Source: Anabaena sp. 4-3 | GTDB taxonomy: Bacteria > Cyanobacteriota > Cyanobacteriia > Cyanobacteriales > Nostocaceae | Length of the DNA stretch: 64,000 nt | Direction: 5' to 3' | NCBI RefSeq assembly: GCF_001597745.1 | Contig: NZ_LUHJ01000026.1 | Coordinates: 62,001-126,000, forward strand | Shown: positions 47,603-56,191 of the stretch, piece after piece | Layout: each line of letters begins with the position of its first letter | How positions within the stretch are numbered: position 1 is the stretch's first letter | Translations under genes and position numbers: made by a program | The notes under the pieces: generated by a model | What the model saw: the letters and a program-made list of their open reading frames with translations, nothing else | Database searches by the model: none | Told to the model about the DNA's origin: nothing

Positions 47603-48523
47603 ATGCACATACCTGATGGATTTGTTTCTGTACCCGTGGCTGGGGCTACTGGTTTAGCCAGTGCTTTAGCATTGTTTGTGGCGTGTGAGCGATCGCAAGA
47701 AGCCTTTGGTATTCGTCGCGCCCCGTTACTGGGTTTAACTACCGCCTTCATCTTTGCGGCGCAAATGATTAATTTTCCGGTTGCGGGTGGTACAAGTGGT
47801 CACTTGCTGGGAGGAACGTTAGCAGCAATTATTTTGGGTAGTCCTTGGGCTGGTATGCTTTGTATGGCCACAGTCTTCATCATCCAAGCTGTATTGTTTG
47901 CCGATGGTGGGATCACCGCTTTGGGAGCTAATATTTTAAATGCGGCAGTAATTAACGTTTGGGTAGGCTGGATATTAACCCAAACTTTACAAAGGTTATT
48001 CGGTGGTTCTAAAGGACGCTTACCTTTAGCTGCGGGAATTGCTGCGGGTGTCAGCGTCGTCGTAGCATCTATAGCTTGTGCGATCGAATTACTGCTTTCG
48101 GGAACTGCTTCCATAGCCGTTTTACCAGCAATGGCTGGTGTTCATATCTTGATAGGTGTAGGTGAAGGCTTAATTACTGGCGGTGTGTTGACTTACCTAG
48201 CCAAAGCACGCCCAGATTTACTACCAGGGGAACAGGAAGAAATGCGTGGCTGGTTAGTACCTGTAGTTAGCATTGTCTTAGTAGCTGGGTTACTATCATT
48301 GGTAGCTTCAGCTTGGCCTGATGGTTTAGAAAGAGTAGCCGAAGACTTAGGTTTTATCGACTTAGCCGAACAGGTGCGGGTAACAGTACCAACACCCTTA
48401 GCAGACTACGGAATTGAAGGTTTAGGTGTGATTGGTACAAGTATCGCTGGGCTTGTAGGTGCGGCGATTTGCTTCGCTGTCGCCTTTGGCATCGCCAAAA
48501 TCGTCAGTCCGAAGAGTGCTTAA
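47603..48523 (+). CDS. nikMN: ECF transporter, nickel-type fused component NikMN
   Basis: A second CbiM-family component, starting MHIPDGFVSVPVAG at the ATG at 47603 (the frame is open upstream to 47576). The MHIPDG amino terminus, against MHVMEG in the cobalt component, is the form found in NikM-type nickel permeases. The C-terminal third carries the PDGLE motif (WPDGLERVAEDLGF) plus a last membrane segment, a NikN/CbiN equivalent fused to the M component. About 306 residues. Nickel specificity is inferred from the motif. Confidence 0.88.
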   Translation: MHIPDGFVSVPVAGATGLASALALFVACERSQEAFGIRRAPLLGLTTAFIFAAQMINFPVAGGTSGHLLGGTLAAIILGSPWAGMLCMATVFIIQAVLFADGGITALGANILNAAVINVWVGWILTQTLQRLFGGSKGRLPLAAGIAAGVSVVVASIACAIELLLSGTASIAVLPAMAGVHILIGVGEGLITGGVLTYLAKARPDLLPGEQEEMRGWLVPVVSIVLVAGLLSLVASAWPDGLERVAEDLGFIDLAEQVRVTVPTPLADYGIEGLGVIGTSIAGLVGAAICFAVAFGIAKIVSPKSA

Positions 48524-48531
48524 TCTGGGGA

Positions 48532-48566
48532 CTGGGGATTGGGGACTGGGGATTGGGGACTGGGGA
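48532..48566. repeat. Heptamer repeat (ggggact/ggggatt)
   Basis: Alternating 'ggggact' and 'ggggatt' units in the gap between nikMN and the Q component, then 'gtcaacaatcaacagtcaac' and 'gaattttgaatttt' repeats to 48666. The operon is thus interrupted by 147 bases of repeats. Confidence 0.75.
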
Positions 48567-48670
48567 AGACAATGGAGAAATTATTGAAGAGTCAACAATC
48601 AACAGTCAACAGTCAACCGTCAACAATCAACAATTTTGAATTTTGAATTTTGAATTTTGAATTTTGACGT

Positions 48671-49330
48671 ATGGTTTTAGCGTTACGTTTGCATCTATCT
48701 CTAGTGATTGTTGTCGGCACAGCTTTATTAAAGCATCATGCTTGGTATTGGCTGGCTGTATATGGTGCGATCGCTTGTCTGTGGTTGGCATTTTTACGCC
48801 CACCACTGCGTCAAATGGGAGGATTACTCGGTACAGAATTAATTTTCTTGTCTTTAGTCGCCTTACCCTTGGGTTGGGAACGAGCCAGTTTTCTGTTAGT
48901 TCGTTCTCTGGTTTGTCTCGTCGTCATGAATAGTTTTCTCTTAACTCTACCCCCTCACAGTTTTGGTATTGCGCTCAAAAGTTTACCTGTACCAACAGCT
49001 ATCAAAGAAAATTTATTGCTAGCTGGGCAATACATCGAAATATTACTGTCGGAAGTCAAACGGATGCAGCGTAGCGCGCAATTACGAGGACTCAATGGTG
49101 TATCTGGCTGGTTACGCTACGCCAGTGTAGCGATGATTGGGAGTTTGTATATTCGCAGTTTGGAAAGGGCGGAACGTGTCTATGGTGCAATGGTGATTCG
49201 CGGTTATAACGGACAATTGCCCATAGATGCGACATTCCGAGCCAAAGAACGTTTTACTCTGCTGATGGCTTGGGCGATCGCTATCTGTTTTACCCTCAGT
49301 TCCTATTGGCACAATGCAGTCTTCATATAG
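48671..49330 (+). CDS. ECF transporter transmembrane component (CbiQ/NikQ family)
   Basis: A 219-residue membrane protein with the T-component hallmarks: 'LPVPTAIKENLLLAGQYIEILL', 'RMQRSAQLRGLNG' and 'RVYGAMVIRGYNG', the last two being the paired A-x-R-G type coupling motifs. It belongs with the NikMN component before it and the ATPase after it, forming a second complete ECF importer. Confidence 0.88.
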   Translation: MVLALRLHLSLVIVVGTALLKHHAWYWLAVYGAIACLWLAFLRPPLRQMGGLLGTELIFLSLVALPLGWERASFLLVRSLVCLVVMNSFLLTLPPHSFGIALKSLPVPTAIKENLLLAGQYIEILLSEVKRMQRSAQLRGLNGVSGWLRYASVAMIGSLYIRSLERAERVYGAMVIRGYNGQLPIDATFRAKERFTLLMAWAIAICFTLSSYWHNAVFI

Positions 49331-49341
49331 AGTTGTGAATC

Positions 49342-50106
49342 TTGAAATCTTTAACTTCTCACCCCCACACATCTACCCGTCACCCCCACGCCGCAGTAGT
49401 TGAGGTGAAAAACTTAGTTTATGCTTATCCTCACCAAGCACCTGTATTACAAGATATTTCTTTTAGTTTAAATCCAGGCGATCGCGTGGCGTTAATGGGT
49501 GCAACTGGTTCTGGTAAAAGCACCTTGCTAGAAAATCTCATTGGTTTAAAACAGCCGCAATCAGGCAAAATTTTCATTAATGACATTCCCCTAGAAACCA
49601 AAACCTTACCCGAAATTCGGCGATACATTGGCTTTAGCTTTCAAGATGCTAACGACCAATTATTTATGCCCACCATCTTAGAAGATATTACCTTCGGGCC
49701 GCGTAATTACGGTGTACCAACCGCCATAGCCAGCGATCGCGCCCGTCAATTATTAGCAGATTTTGGTCTAGCAGCCTACGCCAATCGTTCCGCCCACGAA
49801 TTATCCGGGGGACAAAGACGACTAGCCGCCCTCGCCGCTATTTTGGCACTCGAACCGACAATTTTGATTTTAGATGAGCCAACCACTGGACTAGACCCAG
49901 CATGGCGGCGACATCTGGCGCAAGTATTATTAAATTTACCAGTGCAAGTCATCTTAATTGCTTCCCATGAACTACATTGGTTGGGAAAAGTGACTCAACG
50001 GGCTTTGGTACTCTCTGGCGGTAGCATCGCCATTGACAGTGAAATTCAGCCACTTTTACAAGACGGGGACACTTTAGAACAGTTAGGTTTACCCATAGGT
50101 TGGTGA
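49342..50106 (+). CDS. ECF transporter ATPase (CbiO/NikO family)
   Basis: A 254-residue ABC ATPase: Walker A GATGSGKST, 'FQDANDQLFMPTILEDITFGPRN', signature LSGGQRRLAA, Walker B 'ILILDEP' with GLDP, and switch His in 'ASHELHW'. The start listed is a TTG with a poorly conserved His/Thr-rich lead (SLTSHPHTSTRHPHAA); an internal start near residue 20 would also give a full domain. It completes the second importer. Confidence 0.87.
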   Translation: MKSLTSHPHTSTRHPHAAVVEVKNLVYAYPHQAPVLQDISFSLNPGDRVALMGATGSGKSTLLENLIGLKQPQSGKIFINDIPLETKTLPEIRRYIGFSFQDANDQLFMPTILEDITFGPRNYGVPTAIASDRARQLLADFGLAAYANRSAHELSGGQRRLAALAAILALEPTILILDEPTTGLDPAWRRHLAQVLLNLPVQVILIASHELHWLGKVTQRALVLSGGSIAIDSEIQPLLQDGDTLEQLGLPIGW

Positions 50107-50139
50107 TGATAGCGAATTGCAACCAGATAGACTACAGAT

Positions 50140-50174
50140 TTATCCGCGTTTATCTGCGTTTATCTGCGTTCAAT
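50140..50174. repeat. 'ttatctgcgt' decamer repeat
   Basis: Third copy of the three-unit decamer array, followed by a 'gtaggcgtaagcctatgcg' palindromic fragment at 50211-50229. Confidence 0.7.
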
Positions 50175-50284
50175 TATTTTTTATCTTCGCTGAATAAAAC
50201 TATAAAACTTGTAGGCGTAAGCCTATGCGTGAATTGCCCACAGCCTGATAATCTCTTAACTGAGAGTTGAAATCTGGGAAATTT

Positions 50285-51136
50285 ATGTACAACGCACCAG
50301 CTACCAGTACCGCCCAAGCAATTAAATTGTTAGTTGTCGATATAGATGGCACAATTTCGGGAGAGTCGAACACTGTTAGTCAAGCTGTCAAAGAAGCGAT
50401 CGCCGCCGCCAAAGCTCAAGGTATTGCAGTGGCGATCGCCACTGGTAGAATGTATCGCTCGGCTTTACGCTTTCATCAAGAGTTAAATTGTACTCTGCCG
50501 TTAATGGCTTATCAGGGTGCGTGGATTCAAGACCCCGCTACTCAAAAAGTTTATCAACATTTAGCTGTATCTAGAGAAGTGGCTCACCAGCTACTAGATT
50601 ATTTTGAACAGCCGACGCTGCGATCGCTGCTTTCTATCCATTTCTACATCAATGATCAGTTGTATGTGCGGGAAGTCACCCCGGAAACCCAAGCCTATGC
50701 TGTTCGTTCTGGCATTACACCCATTGCTGTCGGAGATTTACGCCAAACCCTCTCCTCTGCTCAACCCACAAAGATTTTAGCCCTTTGTGACGATACAACT
50801 ATCATTCAAAATTTAATGGGGAATTTGCGCCGCCAGTACACCCCGGCGGAATTGTATATGACAACCTCCGTTGCTACTTTCTTAGAAGCTGCCAATCCGG
50901 TTGTCAATAAAGGTAATGCTGTCCGTTACTTGGCAGAAGAAATATTAGGCTTACAAAGTCACAATGTCATGACTATTGGGGATAACTTCAATGATGTAGA
51001 AATGCTGGAGTATGCCGGGGTTGGTGTAGCGATGGGAAATGCTCCAGAACAGGTGCAAGCGATCGCGGATTGGGTAGCTCCTAGTGTAGAACTTGATGGT
51101 GTAGCCACAGCCATCGAAAAATTTCTACTTTCTTAA
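50285..51136 (+). CDS. Cof-type HAD-superfamily hydrolase
   Basis: About 283 residues from the ATG at 50285. HAD motif I is DIDGTISGE (first Asp the nucleophile), motif II 'AIATGRMYRS', and motif IV 'GDNFNDVEMLEYAG', with a Cof-type cap (C2) between. A small-molecule phosphatase; substrates of this family are broad and not predictable. An 18-base upstream extension of the frame is possible. Confidence 0.87.
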   Translation: MYNAPATSTAQAIKLLVVDIDGTISGESNTVSQAVKEAIAAAKAQGIAVAIATGRMYRSALRFHQELNCTLPLMAYQGAWIQDPATQKVYQHLAVSREVAHQLLDYFEQPTLRSLLSIHFYINDQLYVREVTPETQAYAVRSGITPIAVGDLRQTLSSAQPTKILALCDDTTIIQNLMGNLRRQYTPAELYMTTSVATFLEAANPVVNKGNAVRYLAEEILGLQSHNVMTIGDNFNDVEMLEYAGVGVAMGNAPEQVQAIADWVAPSVELDGVATAIEKFLLS

Positions 51137-51153
51137 ATACCCGAAAATCAGAA

Positions 51154-51192
51154 AGAACACCGACGACTGGCCGTGTTTCGTCTCGGTGTTCT
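51154..51192 (+). other. Hairpin after the HAD gene
   Basis: AGAACACCGA and TCGGTGTTCT are perfect complements around 19 bases. It lies just past the HAD stop codon and could end that transcript, but has no U-run. Confidence 0.5.
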
Positions 51193-51421
51193 CGCTGGTT
51201 CGCTCCTCACACACCTGATAATATAGCCGAGGGTCATAAATCAGTCAAGACCTAGTTATAAAAGTTTTTATTGTCTGGCTCAGAAACACTACTGAACAAA
51301 GGTCAAAAGCTGTAAAACTCGATTTGGCGGGTATGATTGCAAAAGCAGAAACTAGAGTGAGCAAAACCCAGCACAGAATTTTCACTTCTGGCTAGAGTTA
51401 TGCAATTAGCTGTATCTAAAG

Positions 51422-52300
51422 TTATAGTTCCACAGGTGCAACAGAACCCAATTTGTTGACTAACAAAAACCTGAAAACTAACTGAGTAATAATCAACAAT
51501 CCCAGTCGCGCTTGGGTTAACTCTGGTAAAGAAGTTTTCACTTCCCCCCAAATGCGACACCGACACCAAAAATCCTCAAAAGCTTGACTCAAATCCAGCC
51601 CTACTTTTTCCCAGTTGATTTTATCCCCATTGTCAGGAAACTCTAACTCATCTACGGTTTTGACTAATTCCACAATTAAACTACTCTCCGCCGGATGATT
51701 CAGGCGAAGTTTAGCTTCATGATTCAGCCAAGGAATAGATTCTGTTGTCAGCAGACTTAAGAGTGGCTGATTATCGCTATAATCTGACGAAGGTGTTTTG
51801 AGTTGAATTAATCCTTCCCGGTGAGCCAGCCAAAGGAGCGAACAACAGCGTGCATGAGCATATTGTATAGCAAATAAGCGAGCAGGACTGTGAAGTTTTA
51901 CACTTAGCTGCGTTCCTGGCGGTGAAGAGTAGAGGTAGCTTTTGCCAACTGCAAAACTTTGCAACCAAGTTGCTAAAAAAGAGTCACGTAATTCTAAATG
52001 AATCCAACCTGGAGGCACAATCCCCACAGACAAAGTTTCACCACAGATATCGCATAGGTGGCTAACAATGGCTTGAGCTATCTCCAAAGCGTCTTGATTA
52101 TGAGATTTTGACAATCGTAGAGCCACCCCTGAAATATACAGAACTCGATGAATATCTCTACCTTGATGTAGAGGGATTTTTCCATCTTTTATCTGTAGGG
52201 TTTCCCTATGATGACTGTAAACATCAAGTGCCGTTAGTAAATAACCATATACTAACTGCTTAGGTGCAGTGTTTTTACTGAGAAATAAGTGATTATACAC
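51422..52300 (-). CDS. Stand-alone DALR anticodon-binding domain protein (ArgRS-like C terminus)
   Basis: A 292-residue protein whose centre and C terminus match the DALR anticodon-binding domain of arginyl-tRNA synthetase: 'ARLFAIQYAHARCCSLLWLA' (ArgRS: QYAHAR..S), and 'EAKLRLNHPAESSLIVELVK...' then a helical end with 'RLGLLIITQLVFRFLLVNKL'. The class I catalytic core (HIGH, KMSKS) is absent. N-terminal 130 residues are not recognised. It may bind tRNA without aminoacylation, or be a degenerate relative with another role. A complete ArgRS must exist elsewhere. Confidence 0.72.
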   Translation of the reverse strand: MYNHLFLSKNTAPKQLVYGYLLTALDVYSHHRETLQIKDGKIPLHQGRDIHRVLYISGVALRLSKSHNQDALEIAQAIVSHLCDICGETLSVGIVPPGWIHLELRDSFLATWLQSFAVGKSYLYSSPPGTQLSVKLHSPARLFAIQYAHARCCSLLWLAHREGLIQLKTPSSDYSDNQPLLSLLTTESIPWLNHEAKLRLNHPAESSLIVELVKTVDELEFPDNGDKINWEKVGLDLSQAFEDFWCRCRIWGEVKTSLPELTQARLGLLIITQLVFRFLLVNKLGSVAPVEL

Positions 52301-52573
52301 TTAGTTTAGATGAAAAGCACGGTTGCGGTAATTACTTGGGTATATGTCATCTAACATAGGATATAATATTACTCTAAAAGGAGAAAAATGAGACAAGCAT
52401 AAAATTTCATAAATATTCGATGAATAATATGTAAACTTTACTACCAACATTGTACAGTAGGAAGTATAACAAATATAGTAGGGCGCAAATTGCTCTCTAC
52501 TTTTTGGATGGCTGACGCTGTTAGGCGTTAAGCCTACTTCAAAAAAAACACAAAGACACTCCTTGCACCTTTT

Positions 52574-53332
52574 ATGTCGTCTTTGTCTTCAGCCGAACGC
52601 TCTTTGTTACCTATGCAATCTCCATCTTCCTTTTCTGAGGCATCACGCCCTTTTCTCACCTGGCAACGCATTCTTGACTGGGCGCAAGAACACTATCGCT
52701 GCCGCACCTTTAGCAAAGATGAGCGCATCCCAGCCCGGCCTGGTTTGCTGTATTTGGTGCAGAGGGGTGCGATTCGCATGGTAGGAACCGCCCAGGTTAG
52801 TGCTACTGCGAGTCAGCTAACATCTCGACGCATCAACAGAACCCCCGAAGAAGCATTCTTGGGTTTTGTGGGAGCCGGACAGCCCTTTGAAATCGTGGCG
52901 CAGTCACCATTCACGCTGCAAGCTTATGCTCATGTTGATCAAACAGCCGTGCTATGGATGTACTGGCATGATTTAGACAACTGGCCTCATTTTCGTCGGG
53001 AAGTAATGGATGCCTTCAGATACCAGCACCAGCGTAAACTTTTGTGGCTCAGTGCTTTGGGTCAACGGCGTACAATTGACCGACTCTTAGGATTCCTCAC
53101 TTTGTTAATTGAGGAATATGGAGAGCCAGCCATGAGCGAAACCGATCCCGATGTGATTCGTGGTTATTGTTTGCCTTTCCCCCTTACCCATGCTCAAATC
53201 GGTAGCGCGATTGGTTCAACTCGTGTCACCGTCACCCGTTTAATGGGTAAATTACGTCAACGTGGCTTAATTCTCACCCAAGGGGATAATTTGATTTGCT
53301 TGCCAGCAGAGTCAATTAATAGAGCCAGCTAA
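52574..53332 (+). CDS. CRP/FNR-family transcription regulator
   Basis: A 252-residue regulator with a divergent cyclic-nucleotide-fold domain (residues about 35-160) and a C-terminal winged helix: '[20 protein letters not shown]', then LMGKLRQRGLI. The recognition helix [11 protein letters not shown] is identical to that of NtcA at 11244-11915 in this window. The effector domain lacks an obvious cAMP cassette. It may act on NtcA-like sites; the ligand is unknown. Confidence 0.83.
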   Translation: MSSLSSAERSLLPMQSPSSFSEASRPFLTWQRILDWAQEHYRCRTFSKDERIPARPGLLYLVQRGAIRMVGTAQVSATASQLTSRRINRTPEEAFLGFVGAGQPFEIVAQSPFTLQAYAHVDQTAVLWMYWHDLDNWPHFRREVMDAFRYQHQRKLLWLSALGQRRTIDRLLGFLTLLIEEYGEPAMSETDPDVIRGYCLPFPLTHAQIGSAIGSTRVTVTRLMGKLRQRGLILTQGDNLICLPAESINRAS

Positions 53333-53498
53333 AGCATCATTGACTGTATTCAGCGCATCTACGGTGAGGAACTGCCACTCTGGCTATCAGCAATAGCAGA
53401 GTTCGGTGAGTTGTGATTGTCAAACTTAGGTAATCAGTTCCTACCCCCGATGAGTCAGCAGTAAGTCCGCGCCAGCAACACTTGCTTACTGCTCAGTT

Positions 53499-53700
53499 AA
53501 AAAAATCTGTTTGTCCACCACAAACAGATTATGCAATCGGGCAAATTTATCGCTAAAAGGCCTCAATGTTCAATTTGTGCCATTGATCAAGACATTTAGG
53601 GAGGACGAATCGTTCTTGGTATGGAGCAAGTAATAGCCCCTGCGTTCGCCCCAACGGCAAGGGCTAGATTGAACATTGAGACAATGCCTTTGGGGTTAGT
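53499..53700 (-). ncRNA. Candidate structured RNA with intrinsic terminator
   Basis: Reading the minus strand: a 13-bp perfect stem (CTCAATGTTCAAT at 53562-53574 with ATTGAACATTGAG at 53668-53680), extended after a 5-base bulge by AAAGGC/GCCTTT, encloses two hairpins (53635-53665, 11 bp with a bulge; 53602-53616, 6 bp). Then comes a perfect 11-bp terminator (53504-53530, loop of 5) followed by seven U (53499-53505). About 200 bases in all. The family is not identified. The terminator may also serve the pacR-like gene transcribed toward it. Confidence 0.55.
53504..53530 (-). terminator. Intrinsic terminator (minus strand)
   Basis: AATCTGTTTGT and ACAAACAGATT around five bases, followed on the minus strand by a run of seven U. 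No T-run follows on the plus strand, so it acts on leftward transcripts. Confidence 0.8.
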
Positions 53701-53865
53701 AGCTAGTGAGTCATTAAGAAAGATATATTACTGCAACTTGTTTGATTAACCGCAGTATTTGCTTCTATGTGAGTTTTTGAGTCAAAAGCCTATAGTCAAT
53801 AGTCGCTAGTTGTTCACTAATGACTAATGACTAATGACTAATGACTAATAACTAATAACCAATCA

Positions 53866-54879
53866 CTAATCTTCTTCAGCAGAATTTGGTATGACTGCAT
53901 CTAATGCACTTACCATTAATTTCTTCTGGGAAAATTTTAAGATTTCCTGATTCCAGTCAGGGGCAGCAAACTGGGGCAAGATTTCTTGACTAAAAGCCTC
54001 GGCGGCTTTAGAACGATAGCGGTTAGGATTAAATATCAGCCATAGTGTGCGCTTGACAACAACACCTTCAATGGGGGTGCAGTGCAGTACACCCATTTGT
54101 AATTCTTTGGCGATCGCGCTGGTGGAAACAAAAGCCGCACCTAACCCTGATTGCACAGCGTTTTTAATCGCTTCAATGGAATTGAGTTCCATTTCAATTT
54201 TAAACCGCCTAGTATCAAGACCACAGCGTGCTAATACCTGGTCAATGACCTTGCGAATTGTGGATTGGGAATCTAGGGCAATGAATTGTAATTTATATAG
54301 GTCTTCTTTTTGAATGGTGTCCTGTTTGGCGAAGGGATGGAATACAGGTAAAATCAGTGCCAGTTCATCTTCAGCGTAGGGAATAATTTCTAAAGATTCT
54401 GCCAATTCTGCGGGGATTTCACCGCCAATAATTGCCAAATCTACCTGACCATTAGCGACGCTCCAAGCAGTGCGTCGGGTAGAGTGGACGTGTAGTTGGA
54501 CAGCAACATCGGGATATTTTTGGCGAAACATCCCGATCATTTTGGGCAGTAAATATGTACCAGTAGTTTGAGAAGCACCGACGATTAAAGTACCACCCTG
54601 AAGGTTTTGTAAATCCTCAATCGCTCGGCAAGTTTCTTGACACAAACTGAGGATTTTTTCACCGTAACTCAATAGTAGATGCCCTGCTTCGGTTAACTGT
54701 GCGCGTCGTCCGCCACGGTCGAATAAGGGTACATCCAATTGCCGTTCTAAATTCTGCACTTGCAAACTCACGGCAGGTTGGGAGACGTATAGACTATCAG
54801 CGGCGCGCTTGAAGCTCCCTTCTACGGCGATCGCTTTGAGAATACGTAACTGATCTAAAGTGAAAGGAAGGTCAGACAT
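53866..54879 (-). CDS. pacR: LysR-type regulator, PacR/NdhR-like
   Basis: A 337-residue LysR protein: N-terminal winged helix '[40 protein letters not shown]', then the periplasmic-binding-like effector domain. It is of the RbcR/NdhR/CmpR subgroup that controls carbon assimilation in cyanobacteria; the neighbourhood (Z-ISO-like gene, thioredoxin, ndhF, ndhD) is, from memory, that of PacR (All3953) of Anabaena PCC 7120, a carbon and photosynthesis regulator. Orthology to PacR is likely but not proved. Transcribed toward the RNA candidate. Confidence 0.82.
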   Translation of the reverse strand: MSDLPFTLDQLRILKAIAVEGSFKRAADSLYVSQPAVSLQVQNLERQLDVPLFDRGGRRAQLTEAGHLLLSYGEKILSLCQETCRAIEDLQNLQGGTLIVGASQTTGTYLLPKMIGMFRQKYPDVAVQLHVHSTRRTAWSVANGQVDLAIIGGEIPAELAESLEIIPYAEDELALILPVFHPFAKQDTIQKEDLYKLQFIALDSQSTIRKVIDQVLARCGLDTRRFKIEMELNSIEAIKNAVQSGLGAAFVSTSAIAKELQMGVLHCTPIEGVVVKRTLWLIFNPNRYRSKAAEAFSQEILPQFAAPDWNQEILKFSQKKLMVSALDAVIPNSAEED

Positions 54880-55086
54880 AATGGCTCAACCCACAAACTT
54901 TTGAAAGGAGCAGCTTTGGCAATCAATCAAGGTTTACAGCTAGAAGCTGTGCATGATTGGTTGCATCTTACACTTGGAGGCTTAACTCGAAAAAGACAGT
55001 ATCACAACATCTTGATAAAAGTCCCCTCTGGAATACTTTGTGGTATTGGTTGTATATACTTAACTTTTCTTTAAATAACTTCACCT

Positions 55087-55809
55087 ATGTTTATGATGCT
55101 TAATACTTGGTTAACTCCGAGTCATTTTGTCATGCTGGGGTTACTGTTAACGTTTGCGATCGCCCACAGTGGGGGAGCGGCTTTGCGACCTTGGGCAGAA
55201 AAGTACATCGGCCCCAGGGTGTATCGCATTGTGTTTGCATTAGTTAGTTTACCTTTGGCTGTCACACTAATTATTTACTTTTTTAATCACCGTTATGATG
55301 GCCTGCAACTTTGGCAGGTACAAGGTGTACCGGGAGTGAAAGCAATAGTTTGGGTGTTGTCAGCGATTTCATTTTTATTTTTGTATCCTGCCACCTTCAA
55401 TCTACTAGAAATTGCGGCTATTCAAAAGCCCCAAGTGCATCTGTATGAGACAGGGATAATCCGAATTACCCGCCACCCCCAAATGGTGGGGCAAATAATT
55501 TGGTGTATCGCTCATACCCTGTGGTTAGGTACTAGCTTTACTTTGGTAACATCAATTGGGTTAGTATTGCATCATTTATTTGGAGTGTGGCACGGCGATC
55601 GCCGTTTGAGCGATCGTTATGGTGAAGCCTTTGCAATTGTCAAACAGCGCACCTCCATTATTCCCTTTTTAGCAATTATTGATGGTCGCCAATCTCTCAA
55701 CTGGCAAGAATTTCTTCGTCCTGCTTACTTAGGTATTGGTATTTTTGTCGCACTGCTTTGGTGGGCGCATCCCTTTTTACTGGTAGCAACTAGCCGGGTA
55801 AGTTGGTAG
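55087..55809 (+). CDS. NnrU/Z-ISO family membrane protein (15-cis-zeta-carotene isomerase homologue)
   Basis: A 240-residue membrane protein. The motifs AIAHSGGAALRP (His27), 'YFFNHRYDGLQLWQVQGVPGV', 'RITRHPQMVGQIIWCIAHTLW' (His130, His143), LHHLFGVWHGDRRLSDRYGE match the plant haem-containing zeta-carotene isomerase Z-ISO closely, including histidines in regions that carry its haem ligands. So a carotenoid isomerase role is proposed; NnrU annotations come from the same superfamily. Divergent from the pacR-like gene across 207 bases. Confidence 0.8.
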   Translation: MFMMLNTWLTPSHFVMLGLLLTFAIAHSGGAALRPWAEKYIGPRVYRIVFALVSLPLAVTLIIYFFNHRYDGLQLWQVQGVPGVKAIVWVLSAISFLFLYPATFNLLEIAAIQKPQVHLYETGIIRITRHPQMVGQIIWCIAHTLWLGTSFTLVTSIGLVLHHLFGVWHGDRRLSDRYGEAFAIVKQRTSIIPFLAIIDGRQSLNWQEFLRPAYLGIGIFVALLWWAHPFLLVATSRVSW

Positions 55810-56191
55810 TTTGCTCATGATCCCCAATCTCCAAAAAAAATACTAACAAGCGGGAAATTTCCTACTTATCAATTACTACCAAATCAATGTAGGATGAATG
55901 GAAACAGCTGTTAGTGGGGGTACGCTCATTAGTTGGAATATTTTTTTATAGTGGTAAGTTACTGAGCAATTGCCTCTGTGGGAGAGTATCAGGCACAGCA
56001 TTCACAATAACCTCTCCCAGAGGTCTGCCAGGACTTAAAAAGCTAAAAAGCAGCCGTTAAAATGCTGCTGGCTTGTGTGTCAAAGCCAAAAGCAATTTTG
56101 AAACCTAACTGCTATAAAGCCTTTACTAGCTTGCTAACTTCTTCTGCTGATAGCTAGTTTGATAATAAAACCCTATAATTTTAGAGGCGTC
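55810..56191. other. Intergenic region before the thioredoxin-like gene
   Basis: 382 bases with the hairpin at 55973-56023 and a second weak stem (AGCAGCC...GGCTG type) near 56048-56073. No gene. Confidence 0.4.
55973..56023 (+). other. Imperfect hairpin downstream of the Z-ISO-like gene
   Basis: CCTCTGTGGGAGAG (55973-55986) pairs with CTCTCCCAGAGG (56012-56023), one bulge. No U-run. It is 160 bases after the stop codon and 170 before the next gene. Confidence 0.5.

Larger units (their letters stand above)
53333..53865. other. Intergenic region between the CRP-family gene and pacR-like gene
   Basis: 533 bases between convergent genes. It contains the candidate minus-strand RNA with terminator (53499-53700), and 'actaatgact' tandem repeats at 53815-53860. 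No protein gene is supported. Confidence 0.6.

Noticed and set aside
53562-53680. Closing stem considered as a pair of insertion-sequence ends
   Set aside because: The enclosed segment has internal hairpins and the pair is followed by a terminator; there is no transposase or target duplication.
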